A DNA stretch of 64,000 nucleotides from Asterias amurensis (taxonomy: Eukaryota; Echinodermata; Asteroidea; Forcipulatida; Asteriidae). The notes below the pieces were generated by a model. It worked only from the letters and a program-made list of their open reading frames with translations, was not told the origin of the DNA and did not search any database. Below, piece by piece: positions 58,801 through 64,000 of the stretch. The first letter of the stretch is position 1. Every line of letters starts with the position of its first letter. The stretch is taken from NCBI RefSeq assembly GCF_032118995.1, contig NC_092651.1, positions 21,684,349 to 21,748,348 on the forward strand, in the 5' to 3' direction. The position numbers and the translations under genes were made by a program.

Positions 58801-60484
58801 GACTTTTTCTTTTAAAACTATTTTTTACTATTATGCGCCCTCAAACAGGTTGGTCAATATATTCAATAAATTATTACTAGTATTTATTTATAACAAAAAT
58901 ACCTTTTATAGCCCAAAGTGCCCAACTCGAGGACAATGTGTATTTGGGGGTAATGGGTCTTTGACGTTGCACAGTCAGAGTATGTTATGGGAAATGTACT
59001 TGGCTAAGTATAGGGCTATAGATTTGAACTGTAGTTTTGAAAGTACAAATCAGCGATGGCCCTACAATCCAATATCTTTCTCATGACATAGTCTGTCTGT
59101 GTGCCAAATGACATGCTTGTATCCCCAAAGGTGCAGTCCCATCACTTTACTCATTACTGAATACCAAACACATTTTGTTTTCATCGTATCTTCAAAACCC
59201 AGTTTGAGTTTGAGTTATATTTAACACCGTATTAATAAACCCTCTTTTCGCCATTCTTTGGCCCGTTTCAGATGCTCTTCACACAAGCTACTTATTGAAA
59301 TAGGAAGATATATTGGGTTAGAGTCAAGCCAAAGAATTTACCCGCATTGTCACCATGATGTTGAAACAGAAATCCATTTTCTGCTAGATTGCCCAATATA
59401 CAAAGACCTTAGGAATAATGTTGGTTTATGTTATTAATCAAGACAACAACTTTGAAATTCTTGGTAGGGAAGATAGATTCAAGTTTTTTAAAGACCATCC
59501 TGATGAAGCTATCATTAATGAATTGCAAAATATGTCTTTTTATTTACCGTTTTAAAAGGAAATCTAACGGTGTGATTAGGCTTTACCAATATATGTTTTT
59601 GTTCAAAGTTAACACTCCGTTCCGTATGACTTCTTCATTAATTGTTATTTATTATTATACTGATGCTACCCTCCCCAGGGTTATGGGGTCTGTTCCAGTT
59701 TTGGAACAAAGTGAAATACAATACAAAACAATGATCTTATAGTTCTAAGCAAACTTCTATGTTCTACTCTTCTTTCTTTTTCACTTAAGAGCATCACAAA
59801 GTGGGATGCCTTCTCCCACTGGCTCTTCAACATCAGTGAGCAGAACTGGGGCAATAACACCCTTTTTTGGTTTCACTCTTTAGACAATGCCATTACTCAA
59901 TGTATCCCGAAAGTAACATCAAAACGACCTTCATTTTCTGTTCTTTTTTAAATTTTTTATTTTAAGAGCATCTCAAAGTGGGATTCCTTCTCTCACTTGC
60001 TCCTCGACATCATTGAGCATAACCAGGTCTATGACAACATTTGTTCGTTTCACTTTTTACACCATGCCATTACTTGATGTCCTTTAAGTCCTTTAAAGTG
60101 CCTTTAAGTGCTACAACAACATTCCTTGTTTCAAAGTACTCATCTTAAGTTACATCAGAACTACCTTCATACTCTGTTTTTTTGTTCTTCTCTTTTTCTC
60201 TCAAGAGCATCACAAAGTGGGATGCCTTCTCCCACTGGCTCCTCAACATCATTGAGCAGAACCGAAGCTTTGACAGCCTCCAATTAGTCCTCGCCCATCT
60301 CCCCGATTCCTTAGCCTCGTTCCTCTTCAAGGAATGGAAGGACAAAGCCTCCCGGGAACAGATCGAGATCCTCGTCCAACTCGTTATGGACTACCTCCAG
60401 TTGGACTCCTTACCCACGGATGAAGACAGGACGAGTAAAAATCCACCTCCGATTAAGATCAGGGGACTGCTGTGGAGGAAGTAG
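52863..60484 (+). CDS. JmjC (cupin-8) Fe(II)/2-oxoglutarate hydroxylase, HIF1AN/TYW5-like, 7 exons
   Basis: Exons 52863-52974, 54620-54750, 55555-55686, 56918-56996, 57665-57887, 58402-58513, 60206-60484; 355 aa; a stop lies in frame just upstream of the ATG. Domains: N-terminal DTPVIITDVASDWPAASW, the usual opening of cupin-8 JmjC proteins; then the double-stranded beta-helix with iron ligands His155 and Asp157 (CHFDPDD) and distal His235 in LYIPAFWWHQV; Lys in the TGHKRVRLYG strand probably contacts 2-oxoglutarate. The spacing and the LYPNP...QVN.NEPDLE part resemble human HIF1AN and TYW5; a helical C-terminal tail follows. The family hydroxylates protein or tRNA side chains; the substrate cannot be told here. 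No signal peptide; cytosol or nucleus likely. The exon-3 donor (gttgtt) is weak. Intron 6 carries a LINE fragment and two echoes of exon 7. Confidence 0.92.
53026..53405. mobile_element. TTAA MITE family 2, copy 3
   Basis: In intron 1 of the JmjC gene, 51 bp after the donor. TTAA at 53026-53029; right end worn (CAACGTGTTGCTTTA). Palindromic centre as in the other copies. Confidence 0.82.
54157..54543 (+). mobile_element. TTAA MITE family 1, copy 9
   Basis: TTAA at 54157-54160 and 54540-54543 with perfect ends AGGCAGTGGACACTATTGGT and inverse. In JmjC intron 1, 76 bp before exon 2. Confidence 0.9.
54760..55107. mobile_element. Long-armed foldback element beside the JmjC exon-2 donor
   Basis: Arms of about 110-120 bp: outer AATAAGCCA and inverse, then GTACAATGACT and inverse, then CAGACTATCGAGA and inverse. 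Begins 9 bp after the exon-2 donor. Confidence 0.8.
55718..56103 (-). mobile_element. TTAA MITE family 1, copy 10
   Basis: TTAA at 55718-55721 and 56100-56103; 31 bp after the exon-3 donor of the JmjC gene. A truncated family-4 element (AGGGTTTGGTACCTTTTT, about 56100-56290) follows directly and shares its TTAA. Confidence 0.88.
57178..57564 (-). mobile_element. TTAA MITE family 1, copy 11
   Basis: TTAA at 57178-57181 and 57561-57564; in JmjC intron 4, 100 bp before exon 5. Confidence 0.88.
57930..57999 (-). repeat. tRNA-like SINE head
   Basis: Read on the minus strand: GGCTCAGCTGGTACATTAAT, then GGTCGTTGGTTCGAGTCCC. A and B boxes are good, but the ends do not pair as an acceptor stem and it lies in an intron next to the exon-5 donor, so a SINE piece is more likely than a tRNA gene. 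Confidence 0.5.
59240..59590 (+). mobile_element. LINE fragment (C-terminal end of a reverse-transcriptase protein)
   Basis: From about 59240 the frame reads ARFRCSSHKLLIEIGRY, then HCHHDVETEIHFLLDCPIY, the conserved Cys/His tail of many non-LTR retrotransposon proteins in aquatic animals. A frame change near 59430 leads into NQDNNFEILGREDRFKFF and a stop near 59555. Heavily truncated at the 5' side. In JmjC intron 6. Confidence 0.7.
59788..60070 (+). pseudogene. Two decayed 'echoes' of the start of JmjC exon 7
   Basis: At about 59790 (SITKWDAFSHWLFNISEQN) and 59968 (SISKWDSFSHLLLDIIEHN), each after a TTTAAG/CTTAAG acceptor-like end and each ending after some 25-35 codons. The real exon 7 at 60206 starts SITKWDAFSHWLLNIIEQN. 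The first copy is closer to the real exon than the second. Either could be spliced as a decoy, but both soon run into stops. Confidence 0.85.
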
Positions 60485-60720
60485 TGCTGAATATGCATGA
60501 ATGGACTCATGAATATGAATGAGATAAATTTTGTGACCGCCTCCTCTTAAGATCAGGGGGTTGCTGTGGAGGAAGTAAAGATGAATAATGCAAGAATGGA
60601 CTCGTGCATTTTAATGAGATCAGTTTTGTGACCGCCTCCTCTTAAGATCAGGGGCTTGCTGTGGAGGAAGTAAAGATGAATAATGCATTGAACATAGTCA
60701 TGATTATGAATGAGGAGAAG
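60441..60720 (+). repeat. Triplicated 3' end of JmjC exon 7
   Basis: The block around TTAAGATCAGGGG...CTGTGGAGGAAGTA, containing the final codons and stop, recurs at 60549 and 60644 (periods 94 and 95 bp). The last two copies are in the 3' UTR. Confidence 0.88.
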
Positions 60721-62439
60721 ATGAGAGACACAGGGATTTGTCTTACAGGCCTAATGATTTTATCGGATAAAAAAGGTGTGACGAAAGCTTTTCTTTTTAT
60801 CTGTGTTTTATGATTAGTCTGAGCTGATGTACTGTCAGCCTGCATTTTTGATCATTTGCATGCAGCATACATGGGCATAATGTTGTGTACATCATGAAGC
60901 GTTGTTTATTCATGTTAATGTACATTGACTGCAAATCATTGTGTAAAATTAATGCAACGTCAACCAAGTCAACCAACGTACATCTGGCCATATCCGGCCT
61001 AGCTGGTATCTGGCGTTGTTCGCGAGCCTCGAGGTGTGAAATCAGATGTTCTGGCTAGGTCGATGCATGGTGGACAAGGTTGGTAATGGTGTCTGCATGG
61101 AGGGATTATAAGGAGCTGCGCCCTACACCTTGTGATTATGCTATCCGATAATTATTCATATTTCACTCAAATGCCTCCAATATTTGTATAAAAAGGAACC
61201 TATTGATGACTTGAAATTAGAGCTACAGTCTTGCAACTTTAAACTTGTTTTTGAAAGTCAAAGACAAATTTTACTGTAAAGTTTGATATACAATTCTCAT
61301 AATTGAAAATGTCTCCGTTTTGTGAGATAGAACTCCTCGAGAGTAAACAGTTAAAAAGGAAGTAAAAGTGAGGAGCAGCAAGCATACATTGTGTTGCAGT
61401 TTGTTTATATTTTTACCAAGTGTGGTTGAGCTAATAAGTGATACATTTGGGGTACCTAGCTTTATTCATATTGTCATAGTTTTCACTTTAACTAACCACA
61501 CAGGAGAAAACAGACACTTTTTAAAACGGCAGTTTTAAAATTATTTTATTGTTGAAAATCAAAACTGGTAACATTGTTGGACAGCTGAAATCTGAAATTA
61601 CATGTAAGTTTGTGGATTTGTTTATTTAGTATCCTGTGCATTGCCATATTGAGTTTACATGTTCATCAGTTTTACTTGTATCATAGTATTGTATACTTCC
61701 TATTTTTAAGTGGAGACCTACTTCAATCTTTATGAGTTAACTCATGCGGCCTTTCCAGACTCTCTTTGTTCTCTAGTCTTGGTGCAAGAAGTTTTTGTTG
61801 AGTTAGTAAAACCATAAAACCATTTGCTGCACACATTGCAACTTGTTTGATGTGCAGTGTGGAGCAGGGAATCGTGATAATTGAGTGATAATGAACAACA
61901 ACGTCTTGCACCAAGACTACTTAGTATCCAGCCTGTAGCCTGACCAGTGTGACCAATTGTAAACAATATAGCAACAAAGAAGCAAAATTTTACAATTTTG
62001 TATGGGAAATGCAATAAAGTGGCCTTTGTCTTCAAAAGTAAGCCAAAATAAACTGAAACTGAGTAATTTGAAAACAAAAGGGTAAATTTAAAGTTCCGCT
62101 ACAAACCATCTCTTCAACAACCCATGGTTCCCAGATTTTTCAAACCAGCAACAGTAAAAACAATATTTTGTCTGGGGAAAAAAATGTTAATAAATCAGCC
62201 CTTCTGTGAATGATATTTTGCAACAAAAATCGACAGAAGCTCGTGTAAATTAGAAGTTTAAGATCATGTAAATTATATAAATTCCCTGCAATTATTATAC
62301 TTGTTTTAAAGTTATTCCAGAACGAAATAAAACGTACATTATTAATACATAAAAAAAAAGTCTGAAGTTGTGGAATATTATTTTGTGAGTATATTTTTGG
62401 GGCTCTGAAACAATTAAATTTTAATTTACATTGTAAAAG

Positions 62440-62538
62440 CTCTGGAAGTAATTCAGAACTATCCTGATTGCCTCGCACCCGTACTGCCGCAAATAATCCT
62501 AAAGACAACAATAAACCGCAGACCGGTGTCAGATGCAT
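62440..62538 (-). CDS. Possible first exon of a small secreted protein
   Basis: On the minus strand an ATG at 62538 gives MHLTPVCGLLLSLGLFAAVR then VRGNQDSSELLPELLQ; the first 23 residues have the polar-hydrophobic-small pattern of a signal peptide. A possible donor (CAAT|gtaaat) follows at about 62431; the frame continues beyond it without any clear protein character. No second exon is found to the left. Could be chance. Confidence 0.25.
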
Positions 62539-62699
62539 GCACCAAACCTACGTAAATGCAGCATGAATATTCACGTATTTTATGATTGCAGCGAATACGC
62601 AACGGCCGAACATTTCCCATGTCATTCATGACATGCACTTAGCTTGTAAAGAATGGCGAACGTGTTTTGTCAACCAAGGGTGTTTAATTTACTGCAAGA

Positions 62700-62850
62700 A
62701 CGGTTTTGCACGGGGCGGACACAACTGCATGTGCAAATATGTCCGCCCGGACACATTTGCATCATGCAGCAGCGTCCGGGCGGACACGATTGCGTATGCA
62801 AAACCGTCCGGCGGACATTATTGCATACGCAATAATGCACTCCGCATAGT
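62700..62850. repeat. GC-rich repeats of the palindrome GTCCGCCCGGAC
   Basis: About four units, each a (GG)TCCG/CGGAC core joined by 'acacatttgcatc' or 'cacgattgcgtatgc' linkers of about 30 bp. Open in several frames because stops are rare, not because of coding. Confidence 0.75.
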
Positions 62851-64000
62851 ATTACATAAAGGACATAATTGCACGCGACACCGGCTACCTCAGTGGCTAC
62901 GACTGTTGCTGGGGTGTTGCTGAGGACATCCCATACTTCAACACACAATGATGCAGCGAACCAGATGTAGCCACAGACAGTGTCTGTCAGACACTAACTC
63001 AGACACGGCTTTACAATTTTACAATTCCACCACAAAACACAAAAGCCTTTGATTATACATTGTTATGCAGATTCGGTCTAGGAAACCAAGCAACCAGACT
63101 ATCACCATTAAGAAATCGTACGTAAAACGCAACTGCGTACAGAGTAATTGAATAACGGGATTCAAGATGGAACCTGGGCATTCCTGCAAGAAGCACAACT
63201 TCTACCTCCATGATCCGACCGACTACTTCTAAGCCGGGACTGTTTAATCTGCTGAATGTATGTACACTTTTCATAACATTCCTCTCAAGAAAATTAGTAG
63301 CTAAAACAATGTTTATTGACAGTTTAAAAAGAAAACCAGACCAACGCATGGCGGGAACTCAAGTGCACTCTTGCCCAAAAGGAACAGAAGTCACTAGGCC
63401 TAAAGCGTTGTCAGGATCTTCTTCCGGTTTCTGCGCCGAATTTTAAAACAACTAAAATTGACCTATTTGTTGGCTTGTTTTTTCATGACATTAGTACTTT
63501 GTGTTCTTTAAGTTCAAATGTCCCGGTCATACTTTCCTCCAATCTATTCCGGACTGATTAGGATATAGGCTCTGTAATTAGAATTTAAAGGGACATAAAG
63601 TGGCAGTCAGATATGGTTGGGAATCACGTCACTACATCCAAGATACTGGTACACATGCTACCCAGACTCCTTCTATGACTTGCCTTTAAGATGCAACTCA
63701 GATGCATTTGCGACGTGCTTATTAATAGACGATTCTTTAGGAGCTGTTTGTTCACAACATTACTAATTACAGCCCTAGATGATTATTTTTCACGGGGCTC
63801 GCGGGAGGGTCGGTGTATAAAAACGAATGCTTTATCCCCGTTTATATGTATGCTTTATCCCCGATGCAAACGTTCCACTTGATTCGAGATATTAATTTTA
63901 AAACTTATTGTTGAATAAGCAAAACATTTGGCACTTTTAAGGCTTGGTACAAATTTTTAACACCCTGCAAATTATTATAATAACCACACCATACCATAAA

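Larger units (their letters stand above)
60721..64000. other. Downstream region without a convincing gene
   Basis: AT-rich, with no homology seen to the genes above. Holds a GC-rich tandem/palindromic block (62700-62850) and a possible signal-peptide exon on the minus strand (62538-62440, listed separately). Other open frames here are short and compositionally random. Confidence 0.5.

Overview
The window is animal nuclear DNA: genes with many short exons, GT-AG introns, tRNA-derived SINEs and a high density of short inverted-repeat transposons. The dense TTAA-flanked MITE families and the gene set suggest an echinoderm, most likely a sea star; that placement rests on repeat style and is not proven. 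Nothing bacterial, no CRISPR array and no recognisable retrovirus-like element was seen. Layout, left to right: (1) 1602-3661, plus strand, the last two coding exons of an unidentified gene with a Lys-rich and Pro/Tyr-rich tail, followed by a repeat-rich 3' region. (2) 9229-16399, plus strand, GH27-A, a complete seven-exon glycoside hydrolase family 27 gene (alpha-galactosidase A / alpha-N-acetylgalactosaminidase family). (3) 40408 down to 18454, minus strand, GH27-B, convergent with A. Exons 1-6 (40408-35544) are single copy and intact. (4) 43293-49452, plus strand, GH27-C, complete, seven exons, head-to-head with B. (5) 52863-60484, plus strand, a complete seven-exon JmjC (cupin-8) hydroxylase resembling HIF1AN/TYW5. 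(6) 60485-64000, no convincing gene. The main discovery is in GH27-B. Downstream of its six shared exons lies a same-strand array of eight copies of the last exon (exon 7) spread over about 16 kb. Seven of these (34281-34024, 29437-29180, 24258-24004, 22468-22214, 21375-21118, 20315-20058, 18714-18454) are intact: each has an acceptor in the right phase, an 84-86 codon open frame and its own stop. One (25536-25272) is broken. No extra copies of exons 1-6 lie between them. The simplest reading is a one-catalytic-core, many-C-termini gene that makes about seven lysosomal/secreted enzymes by choosing among alternative terminal exons. The intron positions match human GLA (exons 2, 5 and 6 are 175, 162 and 198 nt in both), so the duplicated unit is the ancestral last exon, which encodes the C-terminal beta-sandwich domain. 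All three GH27 proteins have a signal peptide, the catalytic Asp pair and the conserved cysteines, but the loop that decides substrate differs: A and B read S-W-P-D-Y and C reads K-W-P-N-E, neither of which is the vertebrate galactosidase (E..L) or galactosaminidase (S..A) pattern. CACGTG boxes of the lysosomal CLEAR type lie upstream of A and B. Terminal or edge pieces of several exons recur as decayed local 'echo' duplicates, which suggests how the exon array may have arisen.
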